64,000 nucleotides of DNA from Streptomyces ortus (GCF_026341275.1 NZ_JAIFZO010000001.1:15910-79909); one strand, 5' to 3'; shown: positions 24,540-33,348, counted from the first letter of the stretch. The notes: a model not told the origin generated them from the sequence alone. A program made the numbers and translations.

Positions 24540-26282
24540 TACGCCGTCCCCGCGGTCGCCCTCGTGGTCGTCGCGACGGTCTTCGTCGGCGCCTTCGGCC
24601 TGCGCATCTCCCGCACCACCTCCGACTTCTACGTGGCCTCGCGCACGGTCGGCCCCGGGCTGAACGCCGCCGCCATCAGCGGCGAGTACCTCTCCGCCGC
24701 CTCCTTCCTCGGCATCGCGGGCCTCGTCCTCGTCCAGGGCCCGGACATGCTCTGGTACCCGGTCGGCTACACCGCCGGCTACCTCGTCCTGCTGCTCTTC
24801 GTCGCGGCCCCGCTGCGCCGCTCCGGCGCGTACACCCTGCCCGACTTCGCCGAGGCGCGGCTCGCCTCGCAGGGCGTGCGGCGGCTGGCCGGAGCGTTCG
24901 TCGTGGGGGTCGGCTGGCTGTACCTCCTGCCCCAGCTCCAGGGCGCGGGACTGACACTGAACGTGCTCACCGGGGCGTCCAAGTCCCTCGGCGGAGTCAT
25001 CGTCGCGGTCGTCGTGGTGGCGACCGTCGCCGCGGGCGGCATGCGCAGCATCACCTTCGTCCAGGCCTTCCAGTACTGGCTCAAGCTCACCGCCCTGCTC
25101 GTCCCCGTGCTCTTCCTCGCCCTCGCCTGGCGGGACGACGGCGCGCCGCGCCCCGCCTTCGACGAACCGGCCACGTTCCGCGAACACCGGGTCGTACGCG
25201 TCGACGCCGGACTCGATCTGAAGCTCGAAGCACCGCTGACCGTCACCGCGGACGGCACCGTCGACGGCGTCCGGTACGAGGACCGGCGGCTCAGGCTGCC
25301 CACGGGCGTCCACCGCATCGAGCGGGGCACCCGGCTGACCTTCGCCGAGGGCGACCCCGTGCCCGTCGCCGACCGTGTCAGCAACGGCGGCATGTCCACC
25401 TCGCTCGCCGCGGGCCGCGAGGAACGGCCGCTGTACGCCACGTACGGGCTGATCCTCGCCACCTTCCTCGGCACCATGGGGCTGCCGCACGTCGTCGTGC
25501 GCTTCTACACCAGTCCGCACGGCGTGGCCGCCCGCCGCACCACCGTCGTCGTGCTCACCATGATCGGCTTCTTTTACCTCCTCCCACCGCTCTACGGCGC
25601 GCTGGGCCGCCTGTACGCCCCCGAGCTGACCCTGACCGGGGACGCCGACGCGGCCGTGCTCCTGCTGCCCGACCGGGTCGTCGGCGGGCTCGGCGGGGAT
25701 CTGCTCGGCGCGCTGGTGGCCGGCGGGGCCTTCGCCGCGTTCCTGTCCACGGCCTCGGGCCTCACCATGGCCGTGGCGGGCGTGCTCACCCAGGACGTGC
25801 TGCCCTCCCGGGGCGTACGGCACTTCCGGCTCGGCACGGTCCTGTCGATGATCGTGCCGCTCGCGGCGAGCATGCTCGTGGGCGGACTGCCGGTCGCCGA
25901 CGCCGTGGGGCTCGCCTTCGCGGTCTCCGCCTCGTCGTTCTGCCCGCTGCTCGTCCTCGGTATCTGGTGGCACCGGCTCACCCCGCCCGGCGCGGCGGCC
26001 GGGATGCTCGTCGGCGGCGGCTCGGCGCTCCTCGCGGTCGCGGCCACCATGGCCGGCTTCCCCGGCACGGGCTCCCTGCACGCGCTGCTCGCCTGGCCCG
26101 CGCTGTGGTCGGTGCCGCTCGGCTTCCTCACCATGGTGCTGGTGTCCCTGGCGACCCCCCGGCGCGTACCGGCCGGGACGGCGGCGATCCTCGCCCGCTT
26201 CCATCTGCCGGAGGAACTCGCCGGGGGACAGGTACGCGCGGAGGCCAAGGAGATCACGGCGAGCAAGGAGATCAAGGCGTGA
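24528..26282 (+). CDS. Sodium/solute symporter (cation-acetate symporter-like)
   Basis: A 584-aa SSS-family transporter with about 13 helices. It starts NENYAVPAVALVVVATVFVGAFGL and carries the family segments SRTVGPGLNAAAISGEYLSAASFLG (residues of about 35-60) and FAAFLSTASGLTMAVAGVLTQD. A hydrophilic insert of about 100 residues (roughly 200-305) separates two membrane blocks, which I recall in Streptomyces ActP-like proteins. Likely substrates are acetate, pyruvate or propionate. It overlaps the kinase gene by GTGA and follows the DUF485-like partner, so all should be co-expressed. Confidence 0.9.
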   Translation: MNENYAVPAVALVVVATVFVGAFGLRISRTTSDFYVASRTVGPGLNAAAISGEYLSAASFLGIAGLVLVQGPDMLWYPVGYTAGYLVLLLFVAAPLRRSGAYTLPDFAEARLASQGVRRLAGAFVVGVGWLYLLPQLQGAGLTLNVLTGASKSLGGVIVAVVVVATVAAGGMRSITFVQAFQYWLKLTALLVPVLFLALAWRDDGAPRPAFDEPATFREHRVVRVDAGLDLKLEAPLTVTADGTVDGVRYEDRRLRLPTGVHRIERGTRLTFAEGDPVPVADRVSNGGMSTSLAAGREERPLYATYGLILATFLGTMGLPHVVVRFYTSPHGVAARRTTVVVLTMIGFFYLLPPLYGALGRLYAPELTLTGDADAAVLLLPDRVVGGLGGDLLGALVAGGAFAAFLSTASGLTMAVAGVLTQDVLPSRGVRHFRLGTVLSMIVPLAASMLVGGLPVADAVGLAFAVSASSFCPLLVLGIWWHRLTPPGAAAGMLVGGGSALLAVAATMAGFPGTGSLHALLAWPALWSVPLGFLTMVLVSLATPRRVPAGTAAILARFHLPEELAGGQVRAEAKEITASKEIKA

Positions 26283-27493
26283 GCGGATTCCTGGCGGGAC
26301 TCTGCGTGGCCGTGCTGCCCCTGCTGGCGGCCGGCTTCTGGTTCGGCCGGCGCACCGCGCACTCCCCGAGCCCCGGCGGCCTCGGCACCCCCGTCGAGCA
26401 CGCCACCTTCGAGACCCTGCACACCGCGTCGCTCGCCGCGCCCCCGCTGCGCGCGGGCCTGACCGGGGAGACGGCCCGCAAGTCCGCGCGGCGGCTGCGC
26501 ACCCTGCTCGGCACCGACGCGCTCTGCCTCACCGACCAGGAGACCGTGCTGGCCTGGGAGGGCGCGGGCGAGCACCACCGGGAGCAGATCATGGAGCGGA
26601 TCGGCGGCCCCCTGGAGACCGGCCGCGGGGAGGCCTTCCGGCTCGTCTGCGACGAGCCCTACTGCCCGCTGCGCTGGGCCGTCGTCGCCCCGCTCACCGT
26701 CGACGACCGGGTGTACGGGGCACTCGTCGCCTGCGCGCCCCGGGAGTCCGCCGTCCTAGTGCGGGCCACCGGGGAGGTCGCCCGCTGGGTGTCGGTCCAG
26801 CTGGAACTCGCCGACCTCGACCAGTCCCGCACCCGGCTGATCGAGGCCGAGATCAAGGCGCTGCGGGCCCAGATCTCCCCGCACTTCATCTTCAACTCCC
26901 TCGCGGTGATCGCCTCGTTCGTGCGCACCGACCCCGAACGGGCCCGCGAACTGCTTCTCGAATTCGCCGACTTCACCCGCTACTCGTTCCGCCGGCACGG
27001 CGACTTCACCACCCTCGCCGACGAACTGCACGCCATCGACCACTACTTGGCCCTGGTCCGGGCCCGCTTCGGCGACCGGCTCTCGGTCACCCTGCAGATC
27101 GCGCCCGAGGTGCTGCCGGTGACCCTGCCCTTCCTCTGTCTGCAGCCGCTCGTCGAGAACGCCGTGAAGCACGGTCTGGAAGGCGGCACGGTCAAGGTCG
27201 ACAAGAGCCGTATCAGCATCACCGCGCAGGACGCCGGCGCCGAGGCGCTCGTCGTCATCGAGGACGACGGCCCCGGCATGGACCCCGGCCGGCTGCGCCG
27301 CATCCTGGCGGGGGAGACCGACCCCTCGGACGGCATCGGTCTGTCGAACGTCGACGACCGGCTGCGGCAGGTCTACGGGGACGACTACGGCCTCGTCATC
27401 GAGACCGCTCCGGGCGCGGGCATGAAGATCACCGCGCGGTTGCCGAAGTACCAGCCGGGCGTGCACTCCGCGGGGCGCCTGAACCGCGAATGA
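26279..27493 (+). CDS. LytS-type sensor histidine kinase
   Basis: A 404-aa kinase with a single N-terminal helix (about 4-22), a GAF-like region (about 45-165; VAPLTVDDRVYGALVACAPR) and a His_kinase domain with phosphoacceptor H202 in SPHFIFNSL. The HATPase domain has LVENAVKHG as N-box and DDGPGMD and GIGLSNVDDRL as G-boxes. It lacks the five-helix 5TMR-LYT sensor of LytS, so sensing may be via the GAF region or the symporter. Its likely partner is the LytTR regulator at 23334. Confidence 0.92.
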   Translation: MSGFLAGLCVAVLPLLAAGFWFGRRTAHSPSPGGLGTPVEHATFETLHTASLAAPPLRAGLTGETARKSARRLRTLLGTDALCLTDQETVLAWEGAGEHHREQIMERIGGPLETGRGEAFRLVCDEPYCPLRWAVVAPLTVDDRVYGALVACAPRESAVLVRATGEVARWVSVQLELADLDQSRTRLIEAEIKALRAQISPHFIFNSLAVIASFVRTDPERARELLLEFADFTRYSFRRHGDFTTLADELHAIDHYLALVRARFGDRLSVTLQIAPEVLPVTLPFLCLQPLVENAVKHGLEGGTVKVDKSRISITAQDAGAEALVVIEDDGPGMDPGRLRRILAGETDPSDGIGLSNVDDRLRQVYGDDYGLVIETAPGAGMKITARLPKYQPGVHSAGRLNRE

Positions 27494-27525
27494 GCCGTCC
27501 CCGACCGGATGCCGCACGCACGAAT

Positions 27526-27559
27526 CCCCCGGGGAGGGGCCGCGGCGCCTCCCCGGGGG
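27526..27559. terminator. Convergent terminator after the kinase operon
   Basis: CCCCCGGGGAGG (27526-27537) pairs perfectly with CCTCCCCGGGGG (27548-27559), a 12-bp stem with a 10-base loop. It lies between the converging histidine kinase and the 52-aa membrane protein gene. Confidence 0.8.
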
Positions 27560-27576
27560 ACCGGTCGCGCGGTGCC

Positions 27577-27735
27577 TCAGGTGGGCCGGGAAGCCACCAT
27601 CGCCAGCGTGATCAGACCGAGCACCACCCAGCCGAACCACAGCCAGCCGTTGCTGCCGAGCGCCACCGTGTAGGCCGTGACCATCACCAGGCCGCCGACG
27701 GTGAGCACTCCCATGGTCTTCGTGGAACCGGGCAT
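27577..27735 (-). CDS. Small membrane protein of 52 aa downstream of Ser/Thr kinase
   Basis: Minus-strand reading from ATG 27735 gives a 52-aa product with two hydrophobic segments (MGVLTVGGLVMVTAYTVAL and WLWFGWVVLGLITLAMVA) and ends SRPT. GAGGAGGGTG lies 5-7 bases upstream, an excellent ribosome binding site. It begins 13 bases after the kinase stop, so it is probably the last gene of that operon. No family is recognised. A role as membrane partner of the kinase is speculation. Confidence 0.75.
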   Translation of the reverse strand: MPGSTKTMGVLTVGGLVMVTAYTVALGSNGWLWFGWVVLGLITLAMVASRPT

Positions 27736-27748
27736 CGCAACACCCTCC

Positions 27749-29659
27749 TCATGGTTCGTCCCTCTCCATGGTGCCCCCGTCCCTGCGAATTGCAGTACAG
27801 ACCACGAAATGAGTGCCGGAGGCCCAGGCGCTGTCGCCCACCCAGGACGAGCCCGTATAGATGTTCGGGTCGTAGCCGTAGTCGTCGGGCGGCACCTCCT
27901 GACGGCAGACCGTGGTGGCCTGTCGCCTGGCCCGGGCGAGGGTCGTGTCCGGGCTCATCCGGTGGAAATCGAGCACCTGCTCCTGGTGCGGGCCCCGGCA
28001 CGAGACGAGTTCGGCGATGTTGTCGTTGACACGGTCCAGGCAGTCCCCCTTCTGCATGGTGGCCGTGTCGCTGAACCGCATCCCGACGGGACGACGGTTT
28101 CCGATCGGCCCGAACAGCGGCTTGCCGCGCGCGTCGAGCAGCAGACAGGCGACACGGTGCCCGGCCCTCTCGAAGCCGTCGGCGGTAGGCACGGCGGCGT
28201 ACGAGCGGACGTCCGCGAGCTTCTTCCGGGTCTCCTCGGTGCGCCGCTCGCACCGGGTGGCGCCGGCCGAGCGGGCGTCCTGGGCGGACGCCGTCCCGAA
28301 CACGGCCATCACCTGCCCGTACGGCTCCTCGCTGAGGCACTTCACGACCCGGAGCTCCGGATCCCCGACGAAGGGGGCGCCGGTCCACCGGGTCGCGACG
28401 CAGTCCCCGTCGGCGAGCGGCCGGGACAGCCCGACGGCGTCCCCGTACGGTTTGGCGTCACCGTCCCCCGGCAGGTTAGCCATGGCGAACCAGGCTCCGC
28501 CGACCGCGAGGGCCAGCCCCAGCGCGGTCGCCAGTACGGCCGTCCGGGCACGGTTGCGTGGCCGGCGGCGCCGCCCGGGGGCCGCCGGGGGAGGGCCGAA
28601 GCCCCGCACACCGGACCACGGGCCAGGAGCCTGCCCCGAAGGCGGTCCGGACGGCGCGTACCACTGCGGGGCGCCTCCGTGGCTTTGCGGGGGCACGGCC
28701 GCGGGCGGAGTGCGGGGCGCGGCCGTACGGGTGATCCCGCCCGCCCACGGAGGCTCCGAGGCCGGGTCGAGCCGGGTCCGGGGATGCGGTTGGGGCGTCA
28801 GGATCAGGGACAGCGCGGCCTCGGTCCCCTCGGCGGTGATCCGGCGGACCGGGTCCTTGGTGAGCAGCGCGGACAGCAGCGGTTCCAGGGCGCCCGCGTG
28901 CAGCACGGGCCGCGGCTCCTCCATGACGGCGGCGGTCAGCGCCGCGAGGCCCGACTCACGGTCGAAGGGCCCGTACCCCTCGACCGCGTAGTAGAGCGTG
29001 CAGCCCAGCGAGAACAGGTCCGCGGCGGCGGTGGGCGGCCCGCCCTGGGCCCGCTCCGGCGCCAGATAACCGGCGGTGCCCACCAGGGCGGAGGTCAGCG
29101 TGTACCGGGTCTCGTCGCCGTCGGGCCGCACGGAGATGCCGTAGTCGGTGAGCAGGACGCGGGCGTACGGCGATCCCGTGCGGTCCGGGGCCAGCAGGAT
29201 GTTGGCCGGCTTCACGTCCCGGTGCATGACCCCGCGCTCGTGCCCGGCGGTCAGCGCGTCCAGCACCGCGAGCCCGATGCGGGCGCACTCGGCGGGGGCC
29301 ACGGCCCCGCGCTGCGCGACCAGGGCGCTCAGGTCCAGCGCCCCGGCCACGTACTCCATCACGATCCAGGGCAGGCCCTCGTGCTCCAGGACGTCGTGCA
29401 CGGTCACCACGTGCGGGTGGCCGCGCAGCCCCGCCGCGTGCCGGGCCTCGGCGCGGGCCCGGGCCACCCGGGCCGAGCGGTCGTGGTCCGCCTCGCCCGG
29501 GTCGCGGAACACGATCTCCTTGAGCGCGACCTCACAGGCCAGCCGCTGGTCGTACGCGAGCCAGACGTGGCCCATGCCGCCACTGCCGAGCCGGTTCAGC
29601 AGGAGGTAGCGGTCGGCGATGACCCGGCCGACTCCCGACTGCGGTGTTCCTGATGCCAT
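27749..29659 (-). CDS. Transmembrane Ser/Thr protein kinase
   Basis: A 636-aa Hanks-type kinase. The kinase domain spans about residues 15-275: Gly loop LGSGGMGHVW (24-33), catalytic lysine K47, HRDVKPAN with D148, and TDYG in place of the usual DFG at 172-174. A Pro-rich juxtamembrane region follows, then one helix (AVLATALGLALAVGGAWFAM) and an extracytoplasmic domain with paired Cys/His motifs (GDCV..., GDCLDRV, CRGPHQEQV) resembling the septum-formation domain. There is no PASTA domain. ATG 29659 follows the lipoprotein gene by 33 bases. Confidence 0.92.
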   Translation of the reverse strand: MASGTPQSGVGRVIADRYLLLNRLGSGGMGHVWLAYDQRLACEVALKEIVFRDPGEADHDRSARVARARAEARHAAGLRGHPHVVTVHDVLEHEGLPWIVMEYVAGALDLSALVAQRGAVAPAECARIGLAVLDALTAGHERGVMHRDVKPANILLAPDRTGSPYARVLLTDYGISVRPDGDETRYTLTSALVGTAGYLAPERAQGGPPTAAADLFSLGCTLYYAVEGYGPFDRESGLAALTAAVMEEPRPVLHAGALEPLLSALLTKDPVRRITAEGTEAALSLILTPQPHPRTRLDPASEPPWAGGITRTAAPRTPPAAVPPQSHGGAPQWYAPSGPPSGQAPGPWSGVRGFGPPPAAPGRRRRPRNRARTAVLATALGLALAVGGAWFAMANLPGDGDAKPYGDAVGLSRPLADGDCVATRWTGAPFVGDPELRVVKCLSEEPYGQVMAVFGTASAQDARSAGATRCERRTEETRKKLADVRSYAAVPTADGFERAGHRVACLLLDARGKPLFGPIGNRRPVGMRFSDTATMQKGDCLDRVNDNIAELVSCRGPHQEQVLDFHRMSPDTTLARARRQATTVCRQEVPPDDYGYDPNIYTGSSWVGDSAWASGTHFVVCTAIRRDGGTMERDEP

Positions 29660-29692
29660 CCGGTCACTCCCGGGGTTCCGCTCCTGGTGGGC

Positions 29693-30979
29693 CTACGCCG
29701 GGCTCTCGGCCGCGGTCGACGAGGCCGGTGGCCCGGCCGACGCGGACTCGGCCAGGGTGGGCGTGGTGGCGGTGGTCGAGGAGGCGGTCCCGCCACCGGA
29801 CGCCGTCGACCCCGTGCCCGACGAGGTCCCGCCGCCGGGCGTGGACGACGTCCTGTCCGACGGGGTCCCCTTGCCCGGAGCCGACCCGGTCGCCCTGCCG
29901 GACGCCTTCCCGGACGGCGATGCCGACGGTCCCGACGTCGTGCCGGAACCCGACCCGGAATCCGTCGCCGACCCGGAATCCGTGGGTGACCCGGAATCGG
30001 TGGCCGACCCGGAGTCCGTGGGCGAACCCGAGTCCGTGGGCGCGCCGGAGTCGGCGTCCACGTTCAGCGTCACGGCCTCGCCGAACGCCAGCGGCGTCCC
30101 GGGCCCGGGCGTGGAGCCGGTCACCGTCGCGTCACCCGGTGGCGGACCGTCCTCGGCGTACGCCACGGCCAGGCCCAGCCGGGCCAGCGCCCGATCGGCC
30201 CGGTCGAAGGTCATCCCCGCCAGAGTCGGCACCGCGTGCTGCTTCGTCGCGTCGAACGTGCTGTCCTCTTCCCCCGTGGTGCCGACGGGCCGGTCGATGG
30301 CCGTGTCGGGATCGTCCACGTCGAGGAGCGCGATCCGCCGCAGAGGCCGCGACGCGGGCCCGACCGTGATCACGTCGGACTTCTCGTAGCCCGCCCATTT
30401 CCTGTTGCCGTCCTCGAACGTGACCGAGATCTTCTCGGGATCCTTGTCGAAGGACTTCAGCGGATTTCCGCAGGAGCACTTCACGGCGGGAAGTCCCCGC
30501 TCGTTCACGAGAACCGCGACCCCTGCCGCGAGCAACGAGTCGTAGGGGACCGCTTTTCCCTTCTTGTAGTCGTGGTTCCTCACAAGAGTGTCGTGACGCA
30601 GCAGTACGGGTGTGAGGCCGTCGAGGTAACCCCCGATCCGCGCGGGCGGAATGCCCACGATCCGCGCCCATTCCCGGGCTTTCTGCCTGTTCTCGGGATC
30701 GGTGAGGAAATCCTTGAGCCGTTCGATGTCACAGACCCGCTGATTGCGCGTACCCCCGTACAGGCCAGGGGTGTTGCCCTGCTGCAGTCCGCTGTGCGCC
30801 TCCTCGGGAGCGAGTCCTCTGCGGTCCTTGCCCAGCGACCCGTCCTCTTCGAAGAAAGGTGCGAGTGACGGTATTCCGGCTGCGACCGCGCGCACCGCGA
30901 ACAGACGTTGTTCGGTGCATCCGCCGAGGATCAGCACGGCGGCCAGTAGTACGGCGAGCCTGCGGACCACTGTTTTCAT
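29693..30979 (-). CDS. DUF6777 lipoprotein with PASTA-like domain and Ser/Thr-rich tail
   Basis: A 428-aa exported lipoprotein. The lipobox LILGGC places the lipid Cys at residue 21. A DUF6777-type domain follows (CDIERLKDFLTDPENRQKA..., then PALV-like VAVLVNERGLPAVKCSCGNPL). A PASTA-like unit (VPTLAGMTFDRADRALARLGLAV... ending TLNVD) comes next, and then a low-complexity Asp-Ser-Gly-Thr tail built from six-residue repeats. ATG 30979 has AAAGGACC upstream; an ATG 30 bases earlier is worse. It is co-directional with the kinase 33 bases downstream, so the two may sense the wall together. Confidence 0.82.
   Translation of the reverse strand: MKTVVRRLAVLLAAVLILGGCTEQRLFAVRAVAAGIPSLAPFFEEDGSLGKDRRGLAPEEAHSGLQQGNTPGLYGGTRNQRVCDIERLKDFLTDPENRQKAREWARIVGIPPARIGGYLDGLTPVLLRHDTLVRNHDYKKGKAVPYDSLLAAGVAVLVNERGLPAVKCSCGNPLKSFDKDPEKISVTFEDGNRKWAGYEKSDVITVGPASRPLRRIALLDVDDPDTAIDRPVGTTGEEDSTFDATKQHAVPTLAGMTFDRADRALARLGLAVAYAEDGPPPGDATVTGSTPGPGTPLAFGEAVTLNVDADSGAPTDSGSPTDSGSATDSGSPTDSGSATDSGSGSGTTSGPSASPSGKASGRATGSAPGKGTPSDRTSSTPGGGTSSGTGSTASGGGTASSTTATTPTLAESASAGPPASSTAAESPA
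29952..30059 (-). repeat. 18-bp minisatellite within lipoprotein gene
   Basis: Five to six tandem 18-base units (consensus on plus strand GACCCGGAATCCGTGGGY) start at 29952, 29970, 29988, 30006, 30024 and, more diverged, 30042. They encode the SGSPTD/SGSATD hexapeptide repeats of the lipoprotein tail. The in-frame unit length allows copy-number change without frameshift. Confidence 0.85.
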
Positions 30980-31072
30980 GGTCCTTTGCACACATGCGTG
31001 AATTGTCATGACCGCTCCCCCCGGTGGCGGTTCCCCCGAACCCCGCAGAACGGAAGCAGGGCCTCACACGCC

Positions 31073-31103
31073 ATGCTACTGAAGAGCAAAGCCTTTCAGT
31101 CAA
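31073..31103 (-). promoter_or_regulatory. Candidate promoter of the lipoprotein-kinase operon
   Basis: On the minus strand TTGACT (31103-31098) and TAGCAT (31078-31073) resemble HrdB -35 and -10 boxes, with a spacer of 19 bases, slightly long. It lies about 95 bases upstream of the lipoprotein start. Moderate fit only. Confidence 0.4.
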
Positions 31104-31141
31104 GGGGAATTGGCACAGTGCGCGAAGTGGCCGAAAGGGAT

Positions 31142-32092
31142 TCAGTTACCGCGTGCGTTCAATGAGGCGAGATAGGCGTTGTACGCCTCAAGCTCCTTGT
31201 CGCCGTCACGGTCCGCGGCCCGGTCCGAACGCCGCGCCTGCCGCTGCTCGGAGCGGTACCACTGGAAGAGCAGAGCCAGCAGGACGAGCACGGACGGGAT
31301 CTCGCTGAACGCCCAGGCGATGCCGCCCGCCGCGTTCTGGTCGGAGAGCGCGTCGATGCCCAGCGACGCCGCCGGATTCTTGTACGTCTCGACCATCGGC
31401 TCCGACGCCATCATCAACGCGATCCCGAAGAACGCGTGGAACGGCATACCGGCGAACAGCTCCAGCATCCGCATCAGATACCCGGGCCGGTGCGGACCGG
31501 GGTCGACGCCCATGATCGGCCAGAAGAACACCAGGCCGACGGCGAGGAAGTGGCACATCATCGCCACGTGCCCGGTCCTCGACTCCATCAGGAAGTCGAA
31601 GATCGGCGAGAAGTAGAGCGCGTACAGGCTGGCGATGAAGAGCGGGATCGTGAAGGCCGGATGCGTCACCACCCGCATGAACCTGCTGTGCAGCAGCATC
31701 AGCAACAGCTCGCGCGGCCCCTTGCGGCCACGGCCCGCGGTCGGCAGCGCGCGCAGGGCGAGCGTGATCGGCGCACCGAGCAGGATCAGGATCGGCGACA
31801 GCATGCTGATCACCATGTGCTGCACCATGTGCACGCTGAACATGACCATGCCGTAGTCGTTCAGCCCGGTGCACAGCACGAGCATGACGCTCAGGACACC
31901 GACGACGAACGCCACGGTCCGCCCGACCGGCCACGCGTCACCGCGCCGCACCAGCCGCGCCACGCCCCACCCGTACAGCGCGAGCCCCACGAGGCAGGCG
32001 ACGAGGAAGAACGGGTCCGGGGACCATTCGAGCCCCCGCCCCAGCGTGAACGGCGGCAGATCCATGGACGTGCCGTGCCCGCTGTGATCCAT
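31142..32092 (-). CDS. CtaG-like cytochrome c oxidase assembly membrane protein
   Basis: A 316-aa polytopic membrane protein of the Caa3_CtaG family, implicated in cytochrome oxidase (CuB) assembly. It begins MDHSGHGTSMDLPPFTLGRGLEWSPD, with about seven helices and conserved His/Met residues in FSVHMVQHMVISMLSP, MCHFLAVGLVFFWP and MPFHAFFGIALMMAS, probable copper ligands. The C-terminus is charged and cytoplasmic. It is preceded by the pfkA terminator and so has its own promoter. Which oxidase it serves is not shown. Confidence 0.9.
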   Translation of the reverse strand: MDHSGHGTSMDLPPFTLGRGLEWSPDPFFLVACLVGLALYGWGVARLVRRGDAWPVGRTVAFVVGVLSVMLVLCTGLNDYGMVMFSVHMVQHMVISMLSPILILLGAPITLALRALPTAGRGRKGPRELLLMLLHSRFMRVVTHPAFTIPLFIASLYALYFSPIFDFLMESRTGHVAMMCHFLAVGLVFFWPIMGVDPGPHRPGYLMRMLELFAGMPFHAFFGIALMMASEPMVETYKNPAASLGIDALSDQNAAGGIAWAFSEIPSVLVLLALLFQWYRSEQRQARRSDRAADRDGDKELEAYNAYLASLNARGN

Positions 32093-32150
32093 CCGCCGGC
32101 TCCTGTTTCGTACGGGTTGCGCGCTGTCTGTCCCCCACAGACTAGAACCG

Positions 32151-32176
32151 CCCCCGGTCGTGCCTACGACCGGGGG
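32151..32176 (-). terminator. pfkA terminator
   Basis: CCCCCGGTCGT (32151-32161) and ACGACCGGGGG (32166-32176) form a perfect 11-bp stem with a GCCT loop, 7 bases after the pfkA stop. On the minus strand it is followed by a short GGTTCT, so the U-tract is weak. Confidence 0.75.
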
Positions 32177-32182
32177 CTGTCC

Positions 32183-33208
32183 CTACAGCACACACTCCGC
32201 TTCCGCGTACCGCTCGTCCGGCACGGTCTTCAGCGTCTCGACCGCCTCAGCGAGCGACACCATCACGATGTCCGTCCCCCGCAGAGCGGTCATCGTGCCG
32301 AACTCACCCCGGTGCACGGCCTCCACCGCGTGCCACCCGAACCGCGTGGCGAGCACCCGGTCGTACGCGGTCGGCGTCCCCCCGCGCTGCACATGTCCGA
32401 GGATCACGGGGCGGGCCTCCTTGCCGAGGCGCTCCTCCAGCTCGATGGAGAGCTGCCGGGCGATGCCCGCGAACCGCTCGTGGCCGTACATGTCCTTGCG
32501 GCCCTCGTCGTAACTCATCGTGCCCTCGCGGGGCTTCGCACCCTCCGCGGCGACGACGATGGCGAACTTCTTGCCCGCGGAGAAGCGTTCCCCGACCTTG
32601 GCGGCCAGCTCCGCGATGTCGAAGGGCCGCTCCGGCACGACGATCGCGTGGGCGCCCGCGGCCATGCCGGAGTGCAGCGCGATCCAGCCGGTGTTGCGGC
32701 CCATGACCTCGACGATCAGGACGCGCTGATGGGACTCGGCGGTGGTCTTCAGCCGGTCGAGGGCCTCGGTCGCGACCCCCACGGCCGTGTCGAAGCCGAA
32801 GGTGACGTCCGTGACGGCGATGTCGTTGTCGATGGTCTTCGGCACGCCCACGATCGGCAGACCGCTGTCCGACAGCAGGCGGGCGGCCTTGAGCGTGCCC
32901 TCGCCGCCGATCGGGATGATCGCGTCGAGCCCCAGCTCCTCGACATGGCCCCTGGCCCGCTCCACACCGTCGCGCAGATGCGCGGGCTGGACCCGGGAGG
33001 AGCCGAGGATCGTGCCGCCGCGAGCCAGGATGCCGCTCACCGCGTCGAGGTCGAGCTTGAGGTAGTCGCCTTCCAACAGGCCCTTCCAGCCGTCCCGGAA
33101 GCCGATGACCTCGTCGCCGTGGTCGACGACGGCGCGGTGTACGACGGACCGGATGACGGCGTTCAGACCGGGGCAGTCGCCCCCGGACGTGAGGACACCA
33201 ATGCGCAT
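32183..33208 (-). CDS. pfkA: 6-phosphofructokinase
   Basis: The 341-aa glycolytic enzyme phosphorylating fructose 6-phosphate. Motifs are GVLTSGGDCPGLNA (4-17), IGGEGT with G104 at 100-105, and PKTIDND (123-129) with K124 and catalytic D127. G104 together with K124 is the combination found in actinobacterial ATP-dependent PFKs, whereas PPi enzymes carry Asp at 104. ATG 33208 (MRIGVLTSGG) is chosen over a 14-codon longer frame. It resembles the S. coelicolor pfkA paralogue in this syntenic region. A hairpin separates it from gatD. Confidence 0.95.
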   Translation of the reverse strand: MRIGVLTSGGDCPGLNAVIRSVVHRAVVDHGDEVIGFRDGWKGLLEGDYLKLDLDAVSGILARGGTILGSSRVQPAHLRDGVERARGHVEELGLDAIIPIGGEGTLKAARLLSDSGLPIVGVPKTIDNDIAVTDVTFGFDTAVGVATEALDRLKTTAESHQRVLIVEVMGRNTGWIALHSGMAAGAHAIVVPERPFDIAELAAKVGERFSAGKKFAIVVAAEGAKPREGTMSYDEGRKDMYGHERFAGIARQLSIELEERLGKEARPVILGHVQRGGTPTAYDRVLATRFGWHAVEAVHRGEFGTMTALRGTDIVMVSLAEAVETLKTVPDERYAEAECVL

Positions 33209-33320
33209 AGTCCGGAATACCTTCTCAACGTGGGCCGTGAACCGGACCACGCTGTCCGGCAGGACGCCGCCACCCTACCGGCGGCAGGGGGCGGCTCCGC
33301 ACTCTGCGTCCGCCTGCTGG

Positions 33321-33348
33321 ACGTGCCCGCACAGGTGAGCGGGCACGT
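33321..33348 (-). terminator. Hairpin after gatD
   Basis: ACGTGCCCGC (33321-33330) and GCGGGCACGT (33339-33348) form a perfect 10-bp stem with an 8-base loop. It lies 26 bases downstream of the gatD stop and upstream of pfkA on the same strand, so it probably ends the murT-gatD transcript. Confidence 0.7.
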
